From: Beverwykella pulmonaria
Lineage: Eukaryota; Ascomycota; Dothideomycetes; Pleosporales; Melanommataceae
Assembly: GCA_001599595.1 (NCBI GenBank)
Contig: BCHH01000002.1
Coordinates: forward strand, 4,085,546 to 4,149,545
Direction of reading: 5' to 3'
Length of the DNA: 64,000 nucleotides
Of this stretch, positions 1-9,766 are shown piece after piece. The position numbers and the translations under genes are program-made. The notes beneath the pieces were generated by a model. The model ran no database searches. It saw only the letters and a program-made list of their open reading frames with translations, and had not been told where the DNA came from. How positions within the stretch are numbered: the first letter of the stretch is position 1; each line of letters starts with the position of its first letter.

Positions 1-503
1 TAGGGGAAACGCGAATCAGACCGTACAAGAAGAAAAGCAAACACTAACTAACCAGAAAACTTCCTTTTTTCTAGTTGTCTTTTCCAAAAGTATAGAACGA
101 CTTACCCCAATGAATTCTTGTGGGAAGCAGAAACGATCAGGTTAGCTGTATGAGAACCTGGCGTACCTGACAGAGTGATTCCGTTGCTCTTGAAATATTG
201 TCTCTTCTGACTCGTTCGGAATACTGTGAAGTTGAGTGAAAAGGGGTTCGCTAAGCCAGGCAATCTCACTAATTGCCACCACGTGACTCCGCGCCATTCT
301 GAACGCGAGCCTTTCAAAACCCTGGCGTTCCCCGCTTCGCTTCATCACCCACACCAACGCCCAACGCCAACCCCACCCAACGCAGACCGCGTGTCCGTTT
401 CTTTTGAGATTTTAGTAGAAGAAGACAAGTGTTGCCAATATGTGAGTTGTCCATATATTAGATCGTCGAATGACAGCTAATCCGGTGGCAAAAGGTCTGG
501 TAG
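1..503. other. Intergenic / RAD7 upstream region, no resolved gene
   Basis: No convincing coding region. The stretch lies just 5' of the RAD7-like gene and holds a CACGTG E-box at 280-285. A likely branch sequence CTAAT at 477-481 is followed 20 bases later by a TAG acceptor ending at 503. Part of this stretch is therefore probably an intron joining an unresolved first exon to the RAD7 coding sequence. Confidence 0.5.
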
Positions 504-2608
504 ACGCGGAAGGAATGCTGGGATTCGGGGGCCGCACTCTGCGCTGACGGACTTTTTAGCGGTACGTTACTTTGTGTTTCACTGTCAGCTTCGATTTCAC
601 ATTGGTAGAATTTGAAGATGCGAAGCGTACATGATCTTGACATCGCGAACGACAACACTTGATTGCATCGTCGCAAGAAGAGGTTGTTGCATCAGCGTCG
701 ATTTCCTTCTTAGAGAGATGCTGCTGACGAATTCTATTTCAGGCCAACAACATCTCTGCGCAAGAAATTCGCGATTCCTACCGCCTACGTCGCGAGCAAG
801 CTGAAGCTGCCGAAGCCGCCGAGGCTGCTGTAAATGGAGAGGGACCCTCTGGGCAAGCAACAAACGACGACAACGAAGAACAGGAAGACGAGGACGATGA
901 GGCGGCACAAGCAGAGTCCTCTGCCATGGCAGCAGAACGCTCTCGCAAGCGCAAGCGAGCCCAGGAAGAAACCATTGCCAAAATCAAGAAGGGCAAGGTG
1001 AACAAGAAGAAGGCCGCGGCGAAGAAAAAGGCCGGCTTAGATGATGATTCCGACTTCGAGATAGCAGAGATGTACAAAAAATCAAAGCCCCTGCCTGGGC
1101 AATTGGAGAATTGCGAACTCTGCGAGAAGCGGTTCACCGTTACGGCATACAGCAAGGCTGGACCTGATGGCGGTTTGCTCTGCACGCCTTGTGGGAAGGA
1201 GATGGCAAAAGAGGCCAAGGCTACTGAGAAAGCGAACAAGCCAGTCGTCCGCAAGGCTCGAAGAAAGATTGAGAGCAACCGTCTTGACGGACTCACCACT
1301 CGTGGCTCCAAGACGCTGCAGCAGCTTTGCATCGAAAAGCTCGCAAAACATTCTGAAGACATCGATGAGTTTGGCGAAATGCCAGAAGCTATCATGAATC
1401 GTTTGAGCGAGATCTTTGGAAAGAAGCGGGCTATGAACTCTACGACGTTCAAGTTGTTCTTGCAGCCTGACTTAGACAAACTCGCTATCCACGAGGCTGC
1501 CTACCTCGAGACGGAGGACTTCGACCAGATCTTTGCCGTCATCCCTACGATCAAGAAACTCTCCCTTCGCAACTGCTGCCAGTTCAAGGATTCCAACATG
1601 GAGTACATGATCGAGAAAGCGAAATCACTCGTCGATCTGGAGCTGCGAGGCGCCAACCTCGTTTCGAACGATATCTGGATCAACTTCTTCATCGCCCGCG
1701 GTGGTGACCTTAGGTCCTTGAAGCTCGAATGGCTCGACGCCGCCTTCAATGATCAAGCTGTCGAGGCCCTGTCAACATTCTGTCCCAACCTCGAGCGACT
1801 AAAGTTGGAGCGCTGCAAGCAGCTCGGTGTAGACTCCATTGATGCCATTGCCCGCCTCGAGCACCTAGAACATCTCACCCTCAAGTTCTGCAGTGAAGTG
1901 CCCCGCGAGCGCCTCATCAACCTCATCGGTAACGTAGGCCCCAAGCTCCGCACGCTTTGTCTGGAGAACTTCCTCGACGCTACCAACGAGCCCGACGACG
2001 ATGTCCTCGACGCTATCCACAGCACCTGCCACCACTTGCAAAAGTTCCGCTTTTCAGACAACAACGAGTGCACAGACGCGGGCTACGTCAACCTCTTCAC
2101 CGAATGGAACAACCCACCCCTCAAATACGTCGATATAAGCAGCACCCGCGACCTCGACAACGCGAACCCCGAAGGCCCAGAGGACTTCCCGGTCGGCCTC
2201 GCGTCCGCCGGCTTCGAAAGCCTGATGGCGCATTCCGGCGCCAAAATTGAGTACTTGGACGTAGCATCCTGCCGACACATCTCCCATGAAACCTTCGCCC
2301 GCGTCTTCGACGGCACAAAACAGTACCCCTTCCTCCGCGAGATCAACATGTCTTTCTGCCCCGTAGTGGACACGCAGATTGTGGCCGCCATCTTCCGCTC
2401 CTGCCCAAGAGTCAAGAAGGTGGTTACGTTTGGTTGCTTCGAGGTTCAGGATGTGGTTGTGCCGAGAGGCATTGTGCTGATTGGGGCGCCTAAGGCTCAC
2501 GATGCTATTGAGCAGTTTGGGGATACAGTGATGGAGTTTCAGAGAGAAATGGAGAGGGAGATGCAGAGGGAGAAGGCGGCGGGCAGGGTCGTGCCGGTTA
2601 TGAGTTAG
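504..2608 (+). CDS. RAD7: RAD7-like nucleotide excision repair LRR protein (start unresolved)
   Basis: Homologue of yeast Rad7 / fission yeast Rhp7, which acts with Rad16 in global-genome nucleotide excision repair in the nucleus. Coding is supported from 504 to 561, then an intron 562-742 (GTACGT...TTTCAG), then 743-2608. The joined N-terminus reads GPHSALTDFLA then ANNISAQEIRDSYRLRR, which is the Rad7 signature. A Lys-rich stretch is followed by a zinc-finger-like segment with CELC and CTPC pairs. The rest is leucine-rich repeats of about 25 residues, and the C-terminus is helical and Glu/Arg-rich. In the reading frame there is a TAA at 478-480 and no ATG before the donor, so the initiator must lie in an upstream exon (acceptor probably 501-503) or has been lost. 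The next in-frame ATG, at 926, would drop the conserved N-terminus. It is convergent with RPS10. Confidence 0.86.
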
Positions 2609-3076
2609 AGTGCTGAGGTATGTTGAAGAATAGATGAAGAACACCCTTTGGGGACGGAGCATGGTGGGTATAGGTCATGAGTTTGGGCAAATAGTAGATG
2701 GAATTTTAGATGTAGGACACTTTCCTGTACGAGCAACGATAACTTGAGTGTTTGACCGTCGATCTTGTCTTTTCGTTATTCACAGTGTACACATTAGGCG
2801 AATCTTAGCAATGATTAGACGAAGCTCAGAGGTTTGGAGACATATTGTCTGAGTCACACGAAGGTATTTGGGTATATTTGGGAAACATGATCATCTGGGA
2901 TCGCAGAAGCGCAACCTAGACGAACCGTACATTTGTAGTATCATCGATTCATTTCGCCATATGCCACCATCCAGTCCGATCCTATTTTGTAATGCAGCGA
3001 AGAGCTCAAGAAAGAGACAATCCGGAGTGTAAACCGTCGTACTCTAGCGCCAGTACCAGGTTGAGCCATGTTTCTA
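2609..3076. other. Convergent 3' intergenic region
   Basis: Lies between the stop codons of the convergent RAD7-like and RPS10 genes and presumably holds both 3' UTRs. I see no ORF or RNA gene in it. Confidence 0.6.
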
Positions 3077-3908
3077 CTAAGAAGGAGGAGCGTCGCCGCC
3101 ACGTCCACGTCCTCGTCCGAAGCCGCCACGGAACTCAGGCTTGAACTCGCCGGGAGCGCCGCCCTCGGTCTTCTCGCCAGCATCACGTCGGCGGTAGGAA
3201 TCACGGTCGCCACCACGGTCGCCGCCACGTCCACCACGACCACCACCGGGGCGCCTCTCACGGTCGTCGCCGCCGAGCATGCCACGCGGGGGCGCGTGCG
3301 AGCGCTGCTGCTTGATGTGCGTCTGGGGCACGATCTCGGCGGGGAGATGCAGCCATTCACGGAGATAATCGAGGCCCTCGGGGGTCAGAGTGTAGTAGTA
3401 GTATTGCCACGAGAAGCGGGTCTTAAGGTAGCCGCGGGAGGTGAGAGACTGGCCTGCCAAATTGTTAGATTGAACCCATAATGGGTGTGCTGGGAACCGT
3501 CGAAATGGAAGGGAGTTGACTTGCATGCCTTGATGACGAAGAGGTTCTTGGTGTCGATGTCGCCGTGTTTGGGGAGGTTGAAGTCTTTCTTCGCAACGAG
3601 TACGCCCTCTGTGGTGACCGTGTGTCAGCCTGTCCTTATATTGTAGCACGAAGCTGTGAAAAATGTGTATTCTGCCATAGCCATGGCGCGAGGGAATACT
3701 AACCTCGGAAGAGGTACCTGTGAATATAGAATCAGCGGGAGTTCAATTGATGTGACAGAAGCGATGGGGAAGTGTGCAAGTGAGGGCTCATGGTCAAGTC
3801 GGATTGCTCTATGCGAAATTCCAGATCTCGATTGCGCAGCGCCATTCGGGTATTGAGGAGGTTGACTAACTCGTGGATCTTCTTGCGGTCGGCCTTGGGC
3901 ATAAGCAT
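3077..3908 (-). CDS. RPS10: 40S ribosomal protein eS10
   Basis: Small-subunit ribosomal protein eS10, 170 residues, of the S10/plectin family. Four exons on the minus strand: 3871-3908, 3704-3717, 3525-3608 and 3077-3453. The product starts MLMPKADRKKIHE, continues YLFREGVLVAKKDFN, then SLTSRGYLKTRFSWQYYYYT and HLPAEIVPQTHIKQQ, all conserved eS10 blocks. It ends in a low-complexity tail rich in Arg, Gly and Asp. Two splice features stand out. Exon 2 is only 14 nt long and encodes YLFR plus split codons. Intron 3 starts with GCAAGT rather than GT, because only a GC donor after ..GCA T restores the conserved Ala-Cys-Gln-Ser junction. SDE2 is divergent, with a 294-bp gap between start codons. 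Confidence 0.97.
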
Positions 3909-4202
3909 CTTGACGTTTGTGAAGAGGCTGATATGTCGGTAGTGGTCGATGGAGCGAAGCTGGAGAGTTGAAGTTTGAAGTCGATATTTTGGAGGTGCTG
4001 TGCGATATTTGCCAAGCATCAAGCGAGCGCACGTGCCACTCGATTGCTCTTGCCCTAACCACTTCAGGTTCTTGATCATTGCCCATCATCTCACTTTCAC
4101 AACACGGTCTACAATCACCACATCGAAGCGCACTCACTAACACACATAATAACCACGCCAAACTATAAAATCATCGCGCACAGTCCGCGACACATCTCCA
4201 TC
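3909..4202. promoter_or_regulatory. Divergent RPS10-SDE2 promoter region
   Basis: 294 bp separate the two start codons, so both genes probably share regulatory DNA. A CACGTG E-box lies at 4030-4035. No TATA box is obvious. Confidence 0.5.
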
Positions 4203-5018
4203 ATGGACTCCAGCATCCAGTCACCCATCACCATCATCGTGAACAGCATCCGGGGCCAGAACATCGCCTTCGCAACCACCAAAGACGCATCCCTATCCTC
4301 CCTATACGATACCCTCTACCAGCGCGCACCATGGATCCAAAACTCCACCTACATACTCACTACAAACTCCCGGCGCACCGTCCGCCATAACACGGCACCC
4401 ATCTCCTCGCTCCTCGCCTCCCCAACCGACACATTCCTCCCACTCCGCCTGACCGTTCCCCTCTGCGGAGGAAAAGGAGGGTTTGGGTCCATCCTGCGCG
4501 CCCAGGGCGGCCGCATGTCCTCGCGCAAGAAGCAAAATGGGGAAGCGAACGGCTCGTCCCGGAACCTCGATGGGCGACGCCTGCGCACAGTCGCTGAGGC
4601 GAAAGCGCTCGCTGAGTACCTCGCCACCAAGCCCGAAATGGAGAAAAAGGAGAAGGAGGAGCGGAGGAAGCGATGGGAAGATATTGTCGCAAGCACAGAG
4701 CGGAAGCAAGAGGAGATTTTAGGGAGTAGGGGCAAGGCGATGCTGGATGGGAAGTGGGTTGAGGAGAAAGAGGAGTGCGAGAATAAGACGAGGGAGGCGA
4801 TTGAGAAGATGATGATGGCACAGAGGGAGAGTTCGGAAGAGGAGGAGGAGGGGGGAAAGGGGGCAGAGGCGTCGAAGGCTGCTGCGGCTCCAACGATGTT
4901 CGGGTGGGAGGATGAAGATGCGGAGTTTATGAGTGATAGTGAGGAGGATGAGGAGGTGTCTGATGAGGACATGAAAGTACAATATGAGGGGAAGGGAAAG
5001 GGAAAGGCTGCGAATTGA
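4203..5018 (+). CDS. SDE2: SDE2 ubiquitin-fold telomere/splicing factor
   Basis: Single-exon, 271 residues. In fission yeast Sde2 is made as a ubiquitin-fold precursor that is cut after a Gly-Gly by deubiquitinases; the lysine-starting C-terminal part joins the spliceosome and promotes splicing of selected introns. Here residues 1-88 form the ubiquitin-like fold and the junction GGKGG sits at 89-93, so cleavage would expose K91. The conserved stretch GGFGSILRAQGGRMSSRKK follows at once, another Sde2 hallmark. Residues about 130-210 are a charged helical/coiled-coil region. The last 70 residues are Glu/Asp-rich, with a short FGWEDEDAEFMSD block. The ATG follows TCATC and is in good context. 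It is divergent from RPS10. Confidence 0.93.
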   Translation: MDSSIQSPITIIVNSIRGQNIAFATTKDASLSSLYDTLYQRAPWIQNSTYILTTNSRRTVRHNTAPISSLLASPTDTFLPLRLTVPLCGGKGGFGSILRAQGGRMSSRKKQNGEANGSSRNLDGRRLRTVAEAKALAEYLATKPEMEKKEKEERRKRWEDIVASTERKQEEILGSRGKAMLDGKWVEEKEECENKTREAIEKMMMAQRESSEEEEEGGKGAEASKAAAAPTMFGWEDEDAEFMSDSEEDEEVSDEDMKVQYEGKGKGKAAN

Positions 5019-5238
5019 TCTTCTGAGCACAAGAGGGTTCTCGGCTTTCGAACCTATCCTTTCAGCGAGGCCTGGATTAGGACAGATAGAGTCTTTGTAT
5101 TAGGTAGTACGGCGTTTAGGACTCGGCATTCTTTCAAGAGGCCAATTCAGATAGATACCCAGCGACACCCCGTCCATAGGAATAACAAATCAAAAACAAG
5201 TTATAATCCTACAATTCTCATCTTAGTCTAGACGCCCC

Positions 5239-5686
5239 TCAACTACCGATGTTCCTATCCGCCTCCGCCCTCCCACCATACCCTTGCTCCCTCCTCTCCT
5301 TCGCAAAGCTATCCGCATCCTCGTCCAACGCTTTCGTTCCACCAAACCCTCCCCCCGGCGTAGCCTGCCCCAACCCCCACGTCGTCTGTCCGCCCATACC
5401 ACCCTCTGAGATAGCCTGCCCGTACCGGATCTTCTCTGCGGGCGTGACGCCTTGTGTGTTCGGCTCGTTGGAAGCTTTCTGTGGCTGGGAAGATGGGCAT
5501 TTTGTATCTGTGCTATGGTCTGAGGTGTGTTAGAGATGCAGAGCTGGGGAAGAGGAGGGAGAGAAGAGGATTACTGTCCAATTGTCCAGCGAGCTTCGCA
5601 GGCGGGTCTACAGAAGTGTGTGCGCCTTCGTATTGGGTTTGCTCGCCGCCGGGGAAAGTGTCCATGAGGTTTTTAATTTTTGACAT
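5239..5686 (-). CDS. Small Gly-rich conserved-looking fungal protein
   Basis: Two exons, 5575-5686 and 5239-5519, joined across a 55-nt intron (GTAATC...CCTCAG) in matching phase, give 130 residues. The N-terminus is MSKIKNLMDTFPGGEQTQYE. The second exon contains NTQGVTPAEKIRYGQAISEG followed by GGMGGQTTWGLGQ and GGGFGGTKALDEDADSF, and ends AEADRNIGS. There is no signal peptide or membrane segment, and it looks largely disordered. I recall similar short proteins annotated as hypothetical in other filamentous fungi but cannot name a family or function. The regular codon usage and clean splice junction argue that it is a real gene. It lies head-to-tail downstream of RFC5 on the same strand. Confidence 0.7.
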
Positions 5687-6006
5687 TGTGGGGCGTGGGT
5701 GGGATGAAGAGTTAGTATTGGGATCTTGTAGAATTGGAGTGTGTGGAAGGGTGTTCGCTCTTATTGAGTTTATTGTTTGTAGGAGCTCTCATGTGGTGAT
5801 ATGAGAGGAAGGAAAGAAGCCCCATAATGCCTGTGCTTGCTATGACGTAGTCCATTCAACCAATTTACCTAACGCCGGAATGCTGTCCGAGTGTCCCATC
5901 TGAACAAAGCTGTGCTCGTTCATGCTCACGATGCTCCGAAACGCCCAAGATATCTGATAGCCTACCTCGTTGCTCATGGAAATTGCACCATTTCCGTGAT
6001 CGCGAA

Positions 6007-7243
6007 TCAGTCGAAATCGACGCCCATGAGATGACTACAGTACCGTCAGAACCCGCACCGCTGCCTTTTTTTAAGCCCCAGACTGGGGAACACGTACCAT
6101 TCATAAATGCGCATATACTTTGCAACAAACGCCTCAATGTGGAAGATAACCTTGCTACCCGTTTTGCACCTGTGCTCGAAGAATGCCGCCCACTTGATGA
6201 CTTCCGGCTTGAGCTCGTCGTCTGTCTTCGCAATGAGCTTCCAAGTCAACGTCTTGATGATGGTTGTCGGATCGATGCAGTGGGAGAGGAGGTCATAGAG
6301 CTGGGCTCGGACTTGAAGAAGGCGTGCTGGACTGCGTTCCTGGATGATCTGGTCTGCGATCTGAGAGATGAGAGCTTCCCAGTCCGGGGGCGGAATGTGC
6401 GTAAGCTCTGTGACATTCTCACTATCCCCATGGTCAGTATCTTGTGTGTTTAAGGGATGTGGAAAGGGAATGTACTTTTGCGCATGCACTGCCTCGAACA
6501 TCAACAACGCCCTCCTCAAGTTCCTCCCACTCTCCTTCGCAATCCTCTTATTCAGCACCTCTACATCCTTCCATCCCTCCTTCTTCCCTACCTTCCTCAG
6601 CACCTCACAAATCTCCTCTTCCGTCGGCGCTGCAACCCTCACCAACAATGTCCTGCTCCGAATCGGGGCAATAATATTACTCGTCGAATTCGCCAGCAAT
6701 ATCAGCCTCAAATTCGGACTGTACTTCTCCATGGTGCGTCTCAGCGCCGCCTGCGCATCCCGTGTCAAGTGGTCAGCCTCATTGATAACGACGACTTTGA
6801 ACTTCTGCTTCGCGGACTGGTCAACTTGCTGTGTTTGCGCAACTTCTTTGAGCAGGTCTTGGATCACGACTCTGTCGAAGTTCCCCACGTCTGAGGGAGT
6901 GATCTCGAGGTGGTATACCGAGGCGACAATGTTGAACTCGAGTTTCTTGTTTGAGGTGGTTTGGAAAACGCGTGCGTCGATTTTGATCTTTTCCACACCG
7001 GAGCCGTACAGTTCTTTTAGGGTCGCGACGATGCGCGTCTTCTTTCCCGCGCCTGACGGGCCGTACACGAGGAGGTGGGGGAAGTCGCCGCTTTGCGCCT
7101 ATTGTGAGTTGCTTGTTAGTGGGGTTTTAAGAATCGGCGTTGTTGTATCGACTGACCAACGCTCTCAGCCGCTCTGAAAGGTCTGGATGGTAGCTGAGAG
7201 CCTCAAGGTTCCGTGGCCGATGCTTATCAACAAGTAGAGCCAT
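6007..7243 (-). CDS. RFC5: Replication factor C small subunit (Rfc5; human RFC3 type)
   Basis: Clamp-loader AAA+ subunit that helps load PCNA on primed DNA and takes part in checkpoint and alternative RFC complexes. Four exons: 7157-7243, 6476-7098, 6098-6421 and 6007-6034, giving 353 residues, the usual length. It begins MALLVDKHRPRNLEALSYH. The P-loop reads YGPSGAGKKTR (about residues 41-51). The degenerate Walker B is VVVINEADHLT, followed by DAQAALRRTMEKY as in Rfc5/RFC3. The usual SRC motif appears as SRT (APIRSRTLL). The 54-nt second intron was recognised because its removal restores HAQNENVTELTHIPPPDWE. The tiny last exon restores the typical C-terminus ending MGVDFD. A palindromic MCB element lies 62 bp upstream of the ATG. 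Confidence 0.97.
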
Positions 7244-7305
7244 TGTGCGAGTATTGAATGGTGTAGGTTGGGTTGTTGGAAAATTTGTGGTGTTCAACAG
7301 TCAAG

Positions 7306-7311
7306 ACGCGT
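7306..7311. promoter_or_regulatory. MCB (MluI cell-cycle box) upstream of RFC5
   Basis: Perfect ACGCGT within the palindrome GACGCGTC (7305-7312), 62 bp upstream of the RFC5 ATG. In yeasts this is the MBF binding site that drives G1/S expression of replication genes, which fits the downstream gene. Binding here is inferred. Confidence 0.6.
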
Positions 7312-7364
7312 CTGCTCTCGAGACGAGTCGCGTAAAGTGATTCTTGGCGTTCATCACGTCACAT

Positions 7365-7410
7365 GATTCGGATTTGGATTTGGATTCAGATTCAGATTCA
7401 GATTCAGATG
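7365..7410. repeat. Imperfect hexamer tandem repeat GATTYR
   Basis: Seven consecutive hexamers: GATTCG, two GATTTG, four GATTCA, then GATG. The array lies in the RFC5 upstream region, about 120 bp from its start codon. Confidence 0.85.
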
Positions 7411-7839
7411 CGTAGAATAGTGAAGGCTGATATTTGCAAAACCGCACCGCCCTCCTTATCCTGCTCTTCAGGCTTAAACATACACTAACTACCGCGAGTA
7501 AGAGCGACAGTCTAGAATAGTATACACGAAAAGCCCGCCCATCGACGAAGAAGAAACGTGTTGATATAGAGGAAATCCATCGCTTAGGTATACAGAAATG
7601 CAGAGGGGGTATGTAACCAGAATCGCCATAACAAAATAAATGTGGAGTATAACATAGCCTAATCTTCTCTATGAAGCGCTCGATGCGTCGAACGCAGTGA
7701 AACGCAATTTGTTGAAGATACAAAAGAAACTCTTGAAACTCTTACAACAATCTATAGACCGAGGCTGGTCAATGTCGAGGGTGTTTAGTCGTAACGTGGT
7801 AAATGTTTTGAGTGTGGGCTGAAGTATCGAACGTCTTAT

Positions 7840-9766
7840 TCAATATCGCCGAGGCTCGTGGCCCCTGTTGTCGTACGCGTTGCTACCTGCCCTGCTTTTG
7901 TAGTGATCGTCGTCGTACACCGAGCGAGGTTGAGAATCATAGGAGCTATCAGTCCCAGTTGTGCTTCTTCGATGGTGTCCTCCAACCGCAGGGTCCTCTT
8001 CCGCTTGCCGACGAGCCCAGTCGTTTCTCCTCATTTCCGCCTCTTTTGCAATTCGACGATGCTCCTCTTCAGAATCGTACAGATGCGAAGACTGATAGCT
8101 GCCCGGAATGTCGCGCACGTTCGGGTCAGATCGAGTCCCGTAATTGGAGAAACTCGGGCTCCTAGGTCGGCGCTCGTTGTTTGCCTGAGACCAAGTGCGG
8201 GGGTGGTATTGACTTTGACTGGCTGTGGACTGGGTGCGCTTGCGAGTAGCATGAGTAGACGCATTCGAATGCGTGCTTTGGTTGAGGTCGTCTTCGTGGA
8301 TTTTCCCGCCCCCCGGTATGGAAGCGTAAGGCTTTCGTTCTCGCTCAAGAGGCATCGATAGGGGTGAGTTATCTTCATCGCCGGATTCAACCACTCTGGA
8401 GTCCGGTCGCGTGGCGTACGGACTGCGTTCGCGTTCTGGGCCTGGTGGGGGCCCACTGTGGTGCATGGGAGGCGGTGGGGGAAACGTCGGGGCTCTGCGG
8501 AGCGGGCCAACGCCTTCGGTGGATAGAACCGCAGCACAGCGCTGCTGGGCGTGCAAGTTTTCTTGATTCGGAAAGAGCCGTCGGGGAAGCTCTTTTGGGA
8601 ATCTCTCCTTGCAGTCGTCTGCGTTGCTGATGGGCATGTCTAGAACCGCCTTAGAAAGTCTCTCATACTCTGTGTCAGGATATGCCTGGATCATGGCAGT
8701 CATCCACGTTTCGAAGCCTTTGGGCGTGAGCGCAGGGGTGTGTGGCACCTCGGCAAGATGTTCTTGAACGAGATGGTGCTCGCACCGCAATTCGCGATAT
8801 AACTTGGTGAGAGATGAGTAGGGCAATTTTCCAAATATGGCTGCCCTTCGTGTTAGCACGAGCAGGAAACACCAGATGACCATTACTCACTTTGCCAGGG
8901 GTATATCTCGTCGTGCAGCTTTACGTCATTATAGAACTGGAGCATCTTGTAAGGAGGAATGACCAAGCTTTTCTTCGGCTCATAGTCGTCAATCTGTCCA
9001 GAAGGTCAGTCGCAATAACCATGTGGCATGAAGCCGCTGTGCTTACCAGGTGGATTGCTAGACCTCGGAGGAATTGTCCGAGCCGCAAGGTAGGCTGGCC
9101 TTGAAAATCGAACAGATGCTGCCACATCTTCTCAATAGGGGTGAAGTCGTAGGACGTCCTTGAGGGGGCAGCAGGTCGTGATCGAGACGCCTTGTCATTC
9201 GGTATATCGACCGGGGCACTCCTCCCTGGGTGTTCTCGTGGGGTTGGTGTGTCCCCGGCGCCGTCAAACATGGGGTCGTGTGCTAAGGGATCTGGAGAGG
9301 CGGATCCGTGGCTTTGACCTGAGAAGTCGGCGTGTTTGGGAGACGGAGGCGTGTGCACATTTCGGGAAGGGTAAGATGCAGACGTGGAGGCGGGCGACTG
9401 AGGAATGTACTGCGGCGGCGGGGCAGGAGCAGGCTGAGCCATGGCGGCAGCGCCTACCCCGTTCATCTTGATCTCATCGAGCACCGATTTCTTCACCTCT
9501 GCTGTGATCTGCGCAATGAGGTCTGGATCCACGCCCCGCGCCGTGTCGGATTTGTCGAAGGCGTTGTTGAGCGCATTGTAAAGCGGCTGCTGAGGCCCAT
9601 CTGAGGGTGGGGCATTGCTGGATGCGCGGGATCTGGAACTCGGCGATGTGTCGTGATAGTACGAGTCTTTATAGGAAGCTGGCTGGTATGCCCGCGGGTC
9701 GTGGGCATGGTCGTATGCCGAGGGGTATGGGTCGGGCTGGCTACGGTAGCCGTCATAGGCGGCCAT
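7840..9766 (-). CDS. DUF7514-type fungal protein
   Basis: Three exons, 9047-9766, 8891-8993 and 7840-8840, in matching phase, give 607 residues. Residues 1-210 are disordered and rich in Pro, Ser and Tyr (MAAYDGYRSQPDPYPSAYD). The folded block, about 212-370, contains FTPIEKMWQHLFDFQGQPTL, then LGQFLRGLAIHL, DDYEPKKSLVIPPYKMLQFY, EIYPWQTIFGKLPYSSLTKL, GFETWMTAMIQAYPD and KERFPKELPRRLFP. I recognise this as the domain catalogued as DUF7514 in filamentous ascomycetes; its function is unknown. The C-terminal 240 residues are again disordered, with proline runs and many charged residues. No membrane segment or signal peptide. A scaffold or signalling role is only a guess. Confidence 0.78.

Larger units (their letters stand above)
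7244..7839. other. Intergenic region between RFC5 and DUF7514 gene
   Basis: Holds the RFC5 promoter (MCB element and hexamer repeat) and the 3' region of the next minus-strand gene. No credible ORF. A minus-strand frame rich in Ser-Glu is just the translated repeat. Confidence 0.6.

Noticed and set aside
109..141. ATG-led peptide MNSCGKQKRS ending in a GT donor, as a possible RAD7 first exon
   Set aside because: Its phase does not match any usable acceptor before the RAD7 reading frame.
2054..2662. 202-codon minus-strand ORF over the RAD7 3' half
   Set aside because: Antisense to a clearly coding LRR region, with no recognisable protein features.
4349..5032. Long minus-strand ORF opposite SDE2
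   Set aside because: A shadow of the Lys/Glu-rich SDE2 coding strand, with Ser/Phe/Leu-rich biased composition and no domain.
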